Source: Bacteroidota bacterium
GTDB taxonomy: Bacteria > Bacteroidota > Bacteroidia > 2-12-FULL-35-15
NCBI GenBank assembly: GCA_947469885.1
Contig: CANIQT010000001.1
Location: forward strand, 124,001-188,000
Reading direction: 5' to 3'
Length of the DNA: 64,000 nt
The position numbers and the translations under genes are program-made. Within the stretch, counting starts at the first letter, position 1. Each line of letters opens with the position of its first letter. The notes below the pieces were generated by a model that was not told the origin of the DNA, searched no databases, and saw only the letters and a program-made list of their open reading frames with translations. This document shows positions 42,483 to 50,809 of the stretch, in pieces.

Positions 42483-43838
42483 ATGAAAAAACTAACTATC
42501 TTATTTATTTTCTGCTTGGCAGGAGTAGCTACTAACTCTAATGCACAGGCATTAGTTGCCAATGCGGGCAACATGCAAACTATTTGTCCGTTTACTTCTG
42601 TAACAATTGGAGGCAACCCTACGGCTACGGGTGGTGTGCCGGGTTATACTTATTTGTGGAGTCCTTCGATGGGGCTGAGTGCAACTGGTATTGCTAATCC
42701 AAGTGCATCGCCAATGGTTACTACTACTTACACTGTTACGGTAAGCGATAATAATGGAGGAACTGCCACATCAAGCGTAATAGTAGCGGTGGCTCAAATG
42801 CCTTTGGTTTCGAATGCAGTGATGACCCAGGTAATTTGTTCGGGAGGTACTGCCACCTTTGTACCTACATCAAATGTAATCGGAACAATGTTTAGTTATA
42901 GTGCATCAGCTTCTTCGGGTTCCATATCAGGATACTCTGCTAATGGAATGGGAAATATTGTTGAAGTGCTTACCAACAGTGGCACTACATCAGGAACGGT
43001 TACTTATACCTATACTCCTATCGGACCTCCACCCTCTAATTGCATAGGACCACCGGCAAATTTTGTGGTGACTATAGACCCGGCTCCCACCACTGCAAGT
43101 GCGGGAAACAATCAAACCATTTGCGGAACTTCCACTGCTATGGCAGGAAATACGGCATTGGTTGGCTCAGGTATGTGGACATTAATTTCGGGGGCTGGAA
43201 CTATAACAACACCAACATCACCAACATCTGGAGTAACAGGTATTGGAGTTGGACCAAATGTTTTTCAATGGACAATAAGTAGCGTAAATTGTGGTGCATC
43301 ATCGAGTCAGGTAACTATAATTGGAAGTCCGCCACCAACAGTTGCCAATGCAGGAGCAGACCAGTATGTTTTTTGTAACACCGCAGCAACAATGGCTGGA
43401 AATACGGCTGCTGTTGGAATTGGAACATGGACATTGGTAAGTGGTAGTGGAATTATAACTAATCCTTTATTAGAAACATCAGGCGTAACTAACCTTGGAC
43501 CGGGAAATAATGTTTTTCAATGGACCATCACTAATCCTCCATGCCCTCCTACATCGAGCCAGGTAACCATTACAGTTTGTTTAAATGTTGGTGTGGATGA
43601 AACAGATTTATCAAACACAATAACTATTTTTCCAAATCCATTTACATCTCAAATAACAATAACAAGTACAAAGTATGAAGTACAAAGTATTAAGATTGTA
43701 AATGTGTTGGGGAAAGAAGTCATTGGTCATTTGTCATTAGTCAATGGTAAAAGTATTACCATTGATTTGAATGATGTAAGCAATGGGATTTATTTTGTGC
43801 AGGTTGGAAATACATTTAGAAAAATAATTAAGCAATAA
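42483..43838 (+). CDS. Secreted Ig-like protein with T9SS type-A sorting domain, copy 2
   Basis: 451 residues. The ATG at 42483 (KKLTILFIFCLAGVATNSNA signal) is preferred to an upstream start inside the repeat hairpin. The architecture matches the preceding gene: a PKD-like module (ALVANAGNMQTICPFTSVTI), GNNQTICGTSTAMAGNT and GADQYVFCNTAATMAGNTAA modules, and the type-A domain (IFPNPFTSQITITSTKYEVQ ... GIYFVQVGNTFRKIIKQ). The last 33 residues are almost identical to copy 1, while the middle has diverged. Parts of the sorting domain are encoded by word-like repeats (EVIGHLSLVNG; TKYEVQS). Confidence 0.88.
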   Translation: MKKLTILFIFCLAGVATNSNAQALVANAGNMQTICPFTSVTIGGNPTATGGVPGYTYLWSPSMGLSATGIANPSASPMVTTTYTVTVSDNNGGTATSSVIVAVAQMPLVSNAVMTQVICSGGTATFVPTSNVIGTMFSYSASASSGSISGYSANGMGNIVEVLTNSGTTSGTVTYTYTPIGPPPSNCIGPPANFVVTIDPAPTTASAGNNQTICGTSTAMAGNTALVGSGMWTLISGAGTITTPTSPTSGVTGIGVGPNVFQWTISSVNCGASSSQVTIIGSPPPTVANAGADQYVFCNTAATMAGNTAAVGIGTWTLVSGSGIITNPLLETSGVTNLGPGNNVFQWTITNPPCPPTSSQVTITVCLNVGVDETDLSNTITIFPNPFTSQITITSTKYEVQSIKIVNVLGKEVIGHLSLVNGKSITIDLNDVSNGIYFVQVGNTFRKIIKQ

Positions 43839-43841
43839 AAC

Positions 43842-43920
43842 TTTACCACTAAGGCACTAAGGACACATAGAGACACCAAGGCTAAGTGTATCTTAGTGAA
43901 CTTAGTGCCTTAGTGGTAAA
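43842..43920. repeat. Perfect 20-bp inverted repeat after the second paralogue
   Basis: TTTACCACTAAGGCACTAAG (43842-43861) is exactly complementary to 43901-43920, with a 39-nt loop containing further AAGG/CACC words. It lies between the T9SS gene and the ABC-F promoter and could insulate the two. Confidence 0.8.
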
Positions 43921-43948
43921 ACTCCCTCTCCAATCCGCAATAGTTTAT

Positions 43949-43956
43949 TACCTTTG
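43949..43956 (+). promoter_or_regulatory. TAnnTTTG -7 box (TACCTTTG) for the ABC-F gene
   Basis: TACCTTTG followed by CGCC is a perfect -7 match, 27 bases before the ATG at 43983, predicting a leader of about 20 nt. Confidence 0.6.
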
Positions 43957-43982
43957 CGCCCCTAAAAAATATAAAATAAAAA

Positions 43983-45908
43983 ATGATTTCAGTTAATTCG
44001 GTTACCGTGTCCTTTGGTGGATACGATTTGTTTGATAATGTTTCTTTTTTGATTAATCCAAAAGACAGGATTGGTTTGGCAGGAAAGAATGGTGCAGGAA
44101 AGTCAACGATGTTGAAGCTTTTGAGTGGAGAGCAAAACCCAACCAAAGGAGAAATATCAAAACCCAACGATACCCGTATTGGTTATTTGCCTCAGGATAT
44201 GATTCACCAACACGGGCGCACCGTGTTTGAAGAAACAGCAACAGCATTTCAGGAAATACAAAAACTGGAAGACCGCTTGGCACACATTACCCACGAAATA
44301 GAAACCCGCACCGATTACGAGAGCGATGCGTATATGAATTTGATTACTGAGTTGACAGATATAAATCACCGTCTGGATATTATAGGAGCATCAAACAAAG
44401 AAGAAGAGATAGAAAAAATATTGCGTGGGTTAGGTTTTGAGCGGACTGATTTTGAGCGGCAAACGGCTGAGTTTAGTGGTGGATGGAGAATGAGGATTGA
44501 GTTGGCAAAAATACTCTTGCAGAAGCCTGATATATTATTATTGGATGAGCCAACTAACCACTTGGATATTGAGAGTATTCAATGGCTCGAAGAAACGATG
44601 GATACTTTTCCTGGTTCGGTGATGTTGATTAGTCACGATAAGCAGTTCCTCGATACGGTTACAACACGAACAATAGAAATATCCAATCAAAAGATTTATG
44701 ATTATAAAACCAATTACTCCCGCTACCTTGTGTTGCGCGCAGAGAGAAGAGAGCAGCAAGAGAATGCAGCTAAGAATCAACAGAAAATAATTAATCAGAC
44801 AGAAGTGTTGATTGATAAGTACCGCGCAAAAGCAAGTAAGGCAGCCTTTGCACAATCATTAATAAAAAAGTTGGACAGGATGGATATTGTGGAGGTGGAC
44901 GAAAATGATAGCACTGCTATTGCGTTTCGCTTCCCGCCTCCTGCACATAGCGGTAAGATTGTGCTTACGGTGGAAGATGCGGGAAAAGTGTATGGTACGA
45001 AACGGATATTTAAAGATGCTAATTTTATTTTGACAAAAGGAGAAAAGATTGCATTGGTGGGAAGAAACGGGGAAGGAAAAAGTACCATGATGAAAATGAT
45101 TGCGAAACAAGTGGAACACGAAGGCAATGTAATTTTAGGACATAGTGTGAAGATGGGATACTTTGCGCAGGATCAGGCGGAGCGATTGGACCAGAATAAA
45201 ACAGTATATGAAACGATTGATGAATTGGCCGTTGGTGATGTGAGGAAACAGGTGAGGACTTTGTTGGGTTCGTTTTTATTTGGAGGAGATGATATTGATA
45301 AAAAAGTAAGAGTGTTGAGCGGTGGTGAGCGAGGACGTTTGGCTTTGTGTAAATTATTGTTGGAGCCATATAACTTGCTAGTGCTGGATGAACCTACAAA
45401 TCACTTGGACATAAGAAGTAAAGAGGTGTTGAAAAAAGCATTGATTGCTTATGAAGGGACTGCGATTATTGTGTCGCACGATAGGGATTTTCTTGCAGAT
45501 TTGGTGGATAAGATGTATGAGTTTAAACATGGAAGTGTGAAAGAGCATTTGGGGGGCATTAATGAGTTTATGGAAAAAATAAAAATGGATCGGTTGAGTG
45601 AGATGAATACAAAGAGTCCGTTTGTAAAACCAAAAGCAGAAATAAAAGTAGAGAAACCAAAACCTGATGTAAAGGAGTTGGAGAGAGAAAAAGAGTTGAA
45701 ACAACTAAAATTGGATATTACGAAAGTAGAAAAAGAGATAGCACGGCTTGAAGGGGAAATAAAAGTGATAGATGATAAACTTTCGGATTCTGCTCAATAT
45801 CAAACTATCATTAATGACAAAGAGATGTATGCCAAATATGAATTGATGAAAAAGCAATTGGATTTGGAAATGACTAATTGGGAGGCGTTGCAGGGGAAGT
45901 TGGGGTAG
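43983..45908 (+). CDS. ABC-F family ATP-binding protein
   Basis: 641 residues, soluble, two ABC domains without membrane parts; ABC-F proteins act on the ribosome. Domain 1: Walker A GLAGKNGAGKSTMLKLLSGE, signature FSGGWRMRIELAKILLQKPD, Walker B ILLLDEPTNHLD. Domain 2: Walker A ALVGRNGEGKSTMMK, signature LSGGERGRLALCKLLLEPYN, Walker B LLVLDEPTNHLD. The linker has the charged SRYLVLRAERREQQENAAKN helix. A C-terminal coiled coil (KELEREKELKQLKLDITKVE) follows, as in Uup/YfmR-type proteins. It is more likely a translation factor than an antibiotic-resistance factor, but this cannot be decided. Confidence 0.93.
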   Translation: MISVNSVTVSFGGYDLFDNVSFLINPKDRIGLAGKNGAGKSTMLKLLSGEQNPTKGEISKPNDTRIGYLPQDMIHQHGRTVFEETATAFQEIQKLEDRLAHITHEIETRTDYESDAYMNLITELTDINHRLDIIGASNKEEEIEKILRGLGFERTDFERQTAEFSGGWRMRIELAKILLQKPDILLLDEPTNHLDIESIQWLEETMDTFPGSVMLISHDKQFLDTVTTRTIEISNQKIYDYKTNYSRYLVLRAERREQQENAAKNQQKIINQTEVLIDKYRAKASKAAFAQSLIKKLDRMDIVEVDENDSTAIAFRFPPPAHSGKIVLTVEDAGKVYGTKRIFKDANFILTKGEKIALVGRNGEGKSTMMKMIAKQVEHEGNVILGHSVKMGYFAQDQAERLDQNKTVYETIDELAVGDVRKQVRTLLGSFLFGGDDIDKKVRVLSGGERGRLALCKLLLEPYNLLVLDEPTNHLDIRSKEVLKKALIAYEGTAIIVSHDRDFLADLVDKMYEFKHGSVKEHLGGINEFMEKIKMDRLSEMNTKSPFVKPKAEIKVEKPKPDVKELEREKELKQLKLDITKVEKEIARLEGEIKVIDDKLSDSAQYQTIINDKEMYAKYELMKKQLDLEMTNWEALQGKLG

Positions 45909-45910
45909 AT

Positions 45911-45953
45911 GCCTCACCCCCGACCCCTCTCCAAAGGAGAGGGGAGAGGTAAT
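45911..45953. repeat. CCCCTCTCC/GGAGAGGGG spacer hairpin
   Basis: CCCCTCTCC-AAA-GGAGAGGGG gives a 9-bp stem with a 3-nt loop, preceded by CTCACCCCCGA. It sits between the convergent ABC-F and ChaN-like genes and may end both transcripts. It is the same word family as 6412-6446. Confidence 0.65.
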
Positions 45954-45955
45954 AG

Positions 45956-46816
45956 CTATTGAGTTTTACACATCGTTTCAGGAGTACAAATAATATAATC
46001 CGCCATATTATAAGCATCTTTGGCAAGTGTATCCAACCCTGCCTGCTCGTTGGAAGCAATAGTAAATACCTTCAAATTAGGATTAGATTGTTTAAGATAC
46101 CATTCTATGCCTTGATGAAAATTGCTGTGGTAAGACCCATTGTAATGAAGGTAGGTACTTCCTTTTTTCCAATTCTTTAAAATAAAATAAGCCATTGTCG
46201 CATCTTTGATAGCTTGAGATTTAGGTAGATTTTCACCGCCATGCCCCCCAGCCGATTCAAAAATATCTTTATAACATTTTAAGGTTGCATCATATTTCAT
46301 AGGCAATGGGCAAATCCATTTTTTGGCTTCGGCATCTATGCTGTCTAATTTTTCGAGTCCTTTGTTATAAACTAGATTTGCATAACGTCTTGGAATATTA
46401 TCAGCAATAAAAGGCAGGTGATTTGTTTTTGCAAAATCGAGCAAAGGTTTGTAATCGGTTTTGAAATTAGACCATAACTTTACTTCATCTTTTAAAGTCT
46501 TGTCAGAAATCTTTCCGAGTAAATATTCAGTAAGTGCAATCTGGTCATCAGCTTCAAACATTTCGGCACCAAGAATTAAATTATTTTTCTTGTCTTCGTA
46601 AACGTCTTTTGTAAGTTCGTACTCAAGCCAATGGACAATTGGGTTGTCGTGTAACTCTCCAAATAATATTACATCTGCACTTTTTGCTTCTTTGAGCAAG
46701 GCAGAATAATTGGTTTCTTTACCTTTTGCATCAAAAACAGTATAGGCAGGTTTTTCGCCTTTGAAAGCGGAAAGGGTGATTACAAGAACAATAACAGACA
46801 AGAATTTTAATTTCAT
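45956..46816 (-). CDS. ChaN-like protein (haem-binding uptake, Tiki superfamily)
   Basis: 286 residues. Signal sequence at the start (KLKFLSVIVLVITLSAFKGE); no lipobox Cys. The core has VILFGELHDNPIVHWLEYEL (about 50-69), LILGAEMFEADDQIALTEYL, FIADNIPRRYANLVYNKGL and YLHYNGSYHSNFHQGIEWYL, the His- and Glu-containing blocks of the ChaN/Tiki fold. Relatives bind haem or act as metalloproteases; which applies here is not known. A haem uptake pair (TonB receptor and HmuY-like protein) is encoded at 59.5-62.2 kb, so a role in iron or haem handling is plausible. Confidence 0.85.
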   Translation of the reverse strand: MKLKFLSVIVLVITLSAFKGEKPAYTVFDAKGKETNYSALLKEAKSADVILFGELHDNPIVHWLEYELTKDVYEDKKNNLILGAEMFEADDQIALTEYLLGKISDKTLKDEVKLWSNFKTDYKPLLDFAKTNHLPFIADNIPRRYANLVYNKGLEKLDSIDAEAKKWICPLPMKYDATLKCYKDIFESAGGHGGENLPKSQAIKDATMAYFILKNWKKGSTYLHYNGSYHSNFHQGIEWYLKQSNPNLKVFTIASNEQAGLDTLAKDAYNMADYIICTPETMCKTQ

Positions 46817-46836
46817 AAGAGGAATTTTAGTTGGGT

Positions 46837-46844
46837 CAAAAATA
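46837..46844 (-). promoter_or_regulatory. TAnnTTTG -7 box (TATTTTTG)
   Basis: On the minus strand 46844-46837 reads TATTTTTG, followed by ACCC, 21 bases before the ATG of the ChaN-like gene. Confidence 0.4.
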
Positions 46845-46969
46845 CATATTAACTATGTTGTTTTGATAAAATATTTTTTTATTTATGTTGTCATTTCAAT
46901 TTATTTACTACTATTGAATAAAATTTCAGAGATTTGTTCTGACAATTTAAACAAAACCGATTTTTGAGA

Positions 46970-47548
46970 ATGGATTTGAATGCTCCAGGAACTATTGAAC
47001 AAACTGTTTTTACTGAAAAAGTAAATAGTATAAGAGCTATTTGCAAAAACGAAGATAGCAAAGAAATGGTGATGCACGTGGGTGAACTTGACCAAAATCA
47101 GGTGAACACGATTTCTACTATTGTAGAAAATCAGATGGTGAACAATGGAGTTGGAAAAGGAATTGTAAAACGTATTTTTAATATTGCCATTGAAACTCTA
47201 CAGAATATGTGTTTTCATGCGGAGAAAGAAAACAATAGCAATCAGATGACTTATTTTATAATTGGTAAACACAACAATGATTTTGTGACTTACGCAGGAA
47301 ATGTTTTGCAAAAAACATCGGCAGAAAAATTGAGTAAACGGTTGGAACGATTAAAGTCGTTGAACGATGCGGATTTGAAACAGGAATATTTGGAAGTGTT
47401 ATCGAACGGAGAATTATCGAAAAAAGGTGGAGCTGGTTTGGGATTTATTACGATTGCATTAAAATCGAACAACAATTTTGATTTTGAATTTCAACCCTTA
47501 AACAATGATTATTCATTATTTTCGATGAAAGCAAAAGTTACCGGATAA
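46970..47548 (+). CDS. siaB: SiaB family protein kinase
   Basis: 192 residues. SiaB-type proteins have a GHKL (histidine-kinase-like) ATP-binding fold but phosphorylate a Ser/Thr on the partner SiaC. The N-box is IFNIAIETLQNMCFHAEKEN (Glu75, Asn79, His83), and the ATP-lid/G-box is SKKGGAGLGFITIALKS. The start is the ATG at 46970; a TTG two codons earlier is the alternative. siaC follows with no gap (TAAATG), so they form a unit. The Pseudomonas partners SiaA (phosphatase) and SiaD (diguanylate cyclase) are not here. Confidence 0.87.
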   Translation: MDLNAPGTIEQTVFTEKVNSIRAICKNEDSKEMVMHVGELDQNQVNTISTIVENQMVNNGVGKGIVKRIFNIAIETLQNMCFHAEKENNSNQMTYFIIGKHNNDFVTYAGNVLQKTSAEKLSKRLERLKSLNDADLKQEYLEVLSNGELSKKGGAGLGFITIALKSNNNFDFEFQPLNNDYSLFSMKAKVTG

Positions 47549-47926
47549 ATGAAACGCTTAGAATTAATATCATCAGTTCACACACCGCATATTATTTTAG
47601 ATGCGGATAAAAGGAAGTTTCTGATAGAAGGAAAATCATTTCCGGAAGACAGTAAACAGTTTTATCAACCCGTTCTTGATTGGTTGAATGAGTATAAAAA
47701 AGAAAAACCGAAACGAATAGAATTTCATAGTAATTTGGTTTACTTGAGTTCTTCTTCTATTATTTCTGTTAAACAAATATTTTTGATTTTGATTGCTTTT
47801 CAAAAAGAAGGGATTGAGGTAGAAGTTGTTTGGCATTATGATGAAGATGACGATGACATTAAAAAAACAGGGGAAGATTATATGAAACTAACTAATTTGA
47901 AATTTACATTTAAAGTTAATCCTTAA
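47549..47926 (+). CDS. siaC: SiaC family regulatory phosphoprotein (DUF1987)
   Basis: 125 residues with a STAS-like fold. Key parts: TPHIILDADKRKFLIEGKSF, EDSKQFYQPVLDWLNEY, IEFHSNLVYLSSSSIISVKQ, then an acidic turn YDEDDDDIKKTGEDY. In Pseudomonas SiaC the phosphorylated residue is the Thr of YFNTSSS. Here the same place reads YLSSSS (Ser67-70), so a Ser at about 68 would be the target. It starts directly after the siaB stop. In the known system unphosphorylated SiaC activates a diguanylate cyclase, but the partner in this organism is unknown. Confidence 0.87.
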   Translation: MKRLELISSVHTPHIILDADKRKFLIEGKSFPEDSKQFYQPVLDWLNEYKKEKPKRIEFHSNLVYLSSSSIISVKQIFLILIAFQKEGIEVEVVWHYDEDDDDIKKTGEDYMKLTNLKFTFKVNP

Positions 47927-47990
47927 TATACAACCTATATAAACAAACCTTCCCAAACACCTGTTGTTTGGGATTTTTATTTTAAAAATT

Positions 47991-49262
47991 ATGAAAAACA
48001 TTTTACTACTTCTCTCGTTTTCGTTTGTGGTCGCTATGGCATCAGGACAAACAACATCTGTTTTGTTTATCGGAAACAGTTATACGTATGTAAACAACCT
48101 GCCTCAAACGTTTCACGACCTTGCGCTTTCGAAAGGAGACACTGTTATTTTTGATTCTTCGGCACCAGGAGGATACACTTTTAATTTACATACCACCAAT
48201 GCAACTACTATCTCAAAAATAAATCAACAACCTTGGGATTATGTGGTGTTGCAGGAACAAAGTCAGATGCCTGCTTTTCCTCCCACTCAAGTAGCAACAG
48301 ATACTTATCCTTATGCAACACAATTAAATAATATTATATTGGCAAATGACAGTTGCACGGAAACGGTTTTTTATATGACATGGGGAAGAGAGAATGGTGA
48401 TTCGAGCAATTGTGCCGCTTACCCACCAATTTGTACATACGCTGGTATGCAACAACGATTAAGAGAAAGCTATTTGCAAATGGCGACTGATAATCATGCA
48501 TCCTGTTCTCCTGTTGGAGTAGCTTGGAAACATGTGAGAGACAATTACCCTTCTATTGTATTGTATAATGCCGACCAAAGCCATCCAAGTGTTAACGGGA
48601 CTTACCTTGCAGCATGTGTTTTTTATGCTTCGTTGTTTCATAAAACACCTATTGGTGCAACTTATCCTGGTGGGATAACATCAGGTGATGTACTTGTGTT
48701 GCAAACTATTGGAGGAGCAACAGTGTTGGATAGTCTTTCGCTGTGGCAAGGTACGGGTGATATTCCGAATGCTACTTTTGCAGAATCTATAAATGGAAAT
48801 ATTGTTCAGTTTAATAACACTTCATTTAATGCAACAGACTATAGTTGGGATTTTGGTGATGCGTCTAATTCATCTCAAACAAATCCGGCACATACTTATT
48901 CTTCTATTGGGCAATATGTGGTTTCGTTGACTGCAGGTAATGCTTGTAAATCATTTGTTGTGTTTGATACGATACAAATAAATAATATCACTGGAGTTTC
49001 ATCACTTGATGAAAACCATTCTATTTTAATTTACCCTAATCCTGCAAAAGATATTTTAACTGTTGAGATTAAAAATAAAATTGGGAACAAAATAGATATT
49101 CGTTTTTATAATTCATTTGGACAATTAGTAATTAGTAAACAAACATTAAATGAAACCGAATTTCAACTTGATGTCAGCAGAATGAATTCGGGCTTATATG
49201 CCATTATTATATATGAAAATAATAAGATAGTGGTAAGTGAAAAAATAGTAATTAGGCATTAA
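47991..49262 (+). CDS. Secreted SGNH-type hydrolase with PKD and T9SS type-A domains
   Basis: 423 residues. Signal peptide KNILLLLSFSFVVAMASGQT from the ATG at 47991; nine extra codons upstream give a worse signal. Residues about 20-270 form an SGNH/GDSL-like esterase: SVLFIGNSYTYVNNLPQTF, WDYVVLQEQSQMP, VFYMTWGRENGDS, and the catalytic Asp/His region YNADQSHPSVNGTYLAACVF. A PKD module follows (YSWDFGDASNSSQTNPAHTY). The end is a type-A sorting domain (ILIYPNPAKDILTVEIKNKI ... SGLYAIIIYENNKIVVSEKI). It is probably secreted to act on an esterified polysaccharide; the substrate is unknown. Confidence 0.88.
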   Translation: MKNILLLLSFSFVVAMASGQTTSVLFIGNSYTYVNNLPQTFHDLALSKGDTVIFDSSAPGGYTFNLHTTNATTISKINQQPWDYVVLQEQSQMPAFPPTQVATDTYPYATQLNNIILANDSCTETVFYMTWGRENGDSSNCAAYPPICTYAGMQQRLRESYLQMATDNHASCSPVGVAWKHVRDNYPSIVLYNADQSHPSVNGTYLAACVFYASLFHKTPIGATYPGGITSGDVLVLQTIGGATVLDSLSLWQGTGDIPNATFAESINGNIVQFNNTSFNATDYSWDFGDASNSSQTNPAHTYSSIGQYVVSLTAGNACKSFVVFDTIQINNITGVSSLDENHSILIYPNPAKDILTVEIKNKIGNKIDIRFYNSFGQLVISKQTLNETEFQLDVSRMNSGLYAIIIYENNKIVVSEKIVIRH

Positions 49263-49423
49263 AAAACCTGCCAAAACAGGTAGAAAAGGTATTACTGCCG
49301 AATCAAAAGGCATTATAGCCGAAACTGGAGGGACTTTTCTTCTTCCTTTAGTAATTTTTAACCTCTTAAACCACCCTTCTTTTGAAGGATTAATAAAGTA
49401 TCCCCTTTCTCGATTTAATTGCC

Positions 49424-49431
49424 TACCTTTG
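49424..49431 (+). promoter_or_regulatory. TAnnTTTG -7 box (TACCTTTG) for the helicase leader
   Basis: A perfect TAnnTTTG match upstream of the DEAD-box helicase. The distance to the helicase ATG at 49595 is 163 bases. Confidence 0.5.
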
Positions 49432-49444
49432 ACCTAATAAAAAA

Positions 49445-49501
49445 ATGAATTTGTATTTTAATAACTGTTTTGTACCGTTTGACTTCTCCCGCTTCAGTTA
49501 A
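49445..49501 (+). CDS. Possible 18-residue leader peptide
   Basis: ATG at 49445 opens 18 codons (MNLYFNNCFVPFDFSRFS) and ends with TAA at 49501, about 13 bases after the -7 box and 93 bases before the helicase start. The peptide matches no family I know. It may be a chance frame; its place in a long leader is the only support. Confidence 0.25.
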   Translation: MNLYFNNCFVPFDFSRFS

Positions 49502-49594
49502 ATTTCCTCATTCTTTCTTTAACAATTAACAAAGGGATTTTCCCGCAATCATTATTTTTAAATAATGACTTATATCTATTTATAAAAACAGTAT

Positions 49595-50809
49595 ATGACG
49601 TTTGAAAATTTAAACATACTACCTGCAATTTGTCAGGCATTAAAAGAAAAAGGATATGTGAATCCTACTCCTATTCAGGAAAAAGCAATACCATTTATCT
49701 TGGAAGGAAAAGATGTGTTTGGTTGCGCACAAACAGGAACCGGAAAAACAGCAGCTTTTGCTGTGCCTATATTACAATTGTTTCATACAAAACAATTGAC
49801 AAAAAAAACTCCGGGAATCAAAGCATTGATACTTGCACCCACCAGAGAACTTGCCATTCAGATTGGCGAAAGTTTTACTGATTATGGTCCGAAAATTAAT
49901 ATAAAACATACTGTTATTTTTGGAGGAGTATCGCAAGGCAATCAAACAAGAGCTTTGCAACAAGGTGTAGATATATTAATTGCTACACCCGGAAGACTTA
50001 TGGATTTGATGAATCAGGGATTTGTTAAACTTCATACCATCGAATTTTTTGTTTTGGATGAAGTAGATAGGATGTTGGACATGGGTTTTATCAGGGACAT
50101 TCAAAAGATAATTACCAAATTGCCGGTGAAAAGACAAACTGTTTTTTTCTCAGCAACTGTTCCTCCTGAAATAAAAAAACTGGCAAACGGACTCCTAACA
50201 AATCCTGTGTCTGTTCAGGTAGCAGCTGTTTCAGCACCTGCCGAAGCAGTGAAACAATCTATCTACTTTGTAGAAAAACAGGATAAAAAAGATTTATTAA
50301 AACTTGTTTTGGAAAAAGAAAACATCAATCATGCGTTGGTTTTTATGAGAACCAAACATGGTGCAAATAAACTGGTAAAAGATTTAGTAAAATTTGGTGT
50401 TTCTGCAGAAGCAATTCATGGAAACAAATCGCAAAGCGCAAGACAAAAAGCATTGGAAGGATTTAAAAATCGAACCATTAAACTTTTGATTGCAACTGAT
50501 ATTGCATCGAGAGGAATAGATGTTGATAAACTTACTCATGTTATTAACTATGAATTACCCGAAGTGGCTGAAACATATATTCATCGTATAGGGAGAACAG
50601 GAAGAGCAGGCGAAGGTGGTACTGCTATTTCGTTTTGTGCTACTGAAGAAAAAACTTATTGGAAAGATATTTTAAAGTTGTTGGGAAATGTTGTAATTAT
50701 AGAAACCACACCCAAATTTAATAATGTTCGAACTCTAGCAGATACAGAGCCAGAAAGAAAAAGAAACTTTAGTAACAACAGAAGATTTTCAGGGAAAAGA
50801 AAATTTTAA
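49595..50809 (+). CDS. DEAD-box ATP-dependent RNA helicase (RhlE-like)
   Basis: 404 residues. All main motifs are seen: Q motif PTPIQEKAIPFIL, motif I AQTGTGKTA, Ia PTRELAIQI, motif II VLDEVDRMLD (DEVD instead of DEAD), motif III SAT, IV LVFMRTKHGA, V ATDIASRGIDVDKLTHVINY and VI HRIGRTGRAGEGGTA. The C-terminus is short and basic (ERKRNFSNNRRFSGKRKF). The family unwinds RNA and often aids ribosome assembly in the cold; the long leader would fit cold control, which is inferred. Its stop overlaps the end of the convergent kinase gene by four bases. Confidence 0.94.
   Translation: MTFENLNILPAICQALKEKGYVNPTPIQEKAIPFILEGKDVFGCAQTGTGKTAAFAVPILQLFHTKQLTKKTPGIKALILAPTRELAIQIGESFTDYGPKINIKHTVIFGGVSQGNQTRALQQGVDILIATPGRLMDLMNQGFVKLHTIEFFVLDEVDRMLDMGFIRDIQKIITKLPVKRQTVFFSATVPPEIKKLANGLLTNPVSVQVAAVSAPAEAVKQSIYFVEKQDKKDLLKLVLEKENINHALVFMRTKHGANKLVKDLVKFGVSAEAIHGNKSQSARQKALEGFKNRTIKLLIATDIASRGIDVDKLTHVINYELPEVAETYIHRIGRTGRAGEGGTAISFCATEEKTYWKDILKLLGNVVIIETTPKFNNVRTLADTEPERKRNFSNNRRFSGKRKF

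Larger units (their letters stand above)
49263..49594. other. Spacer and long leader of the helicase gene
   Basis: 332 bases. A small hairpin ACCTG-CCAAAA-CAGGT (49266-49281) follows the SGNH gene. A -7 box TACCTTTG is at 49424-49431, so the helicase mRNA would carry a leader of about 155 nt. An 18-codon open frame begins soon after the start site (listed separately). No RNA gene is recognised. Confidence 0.5.
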
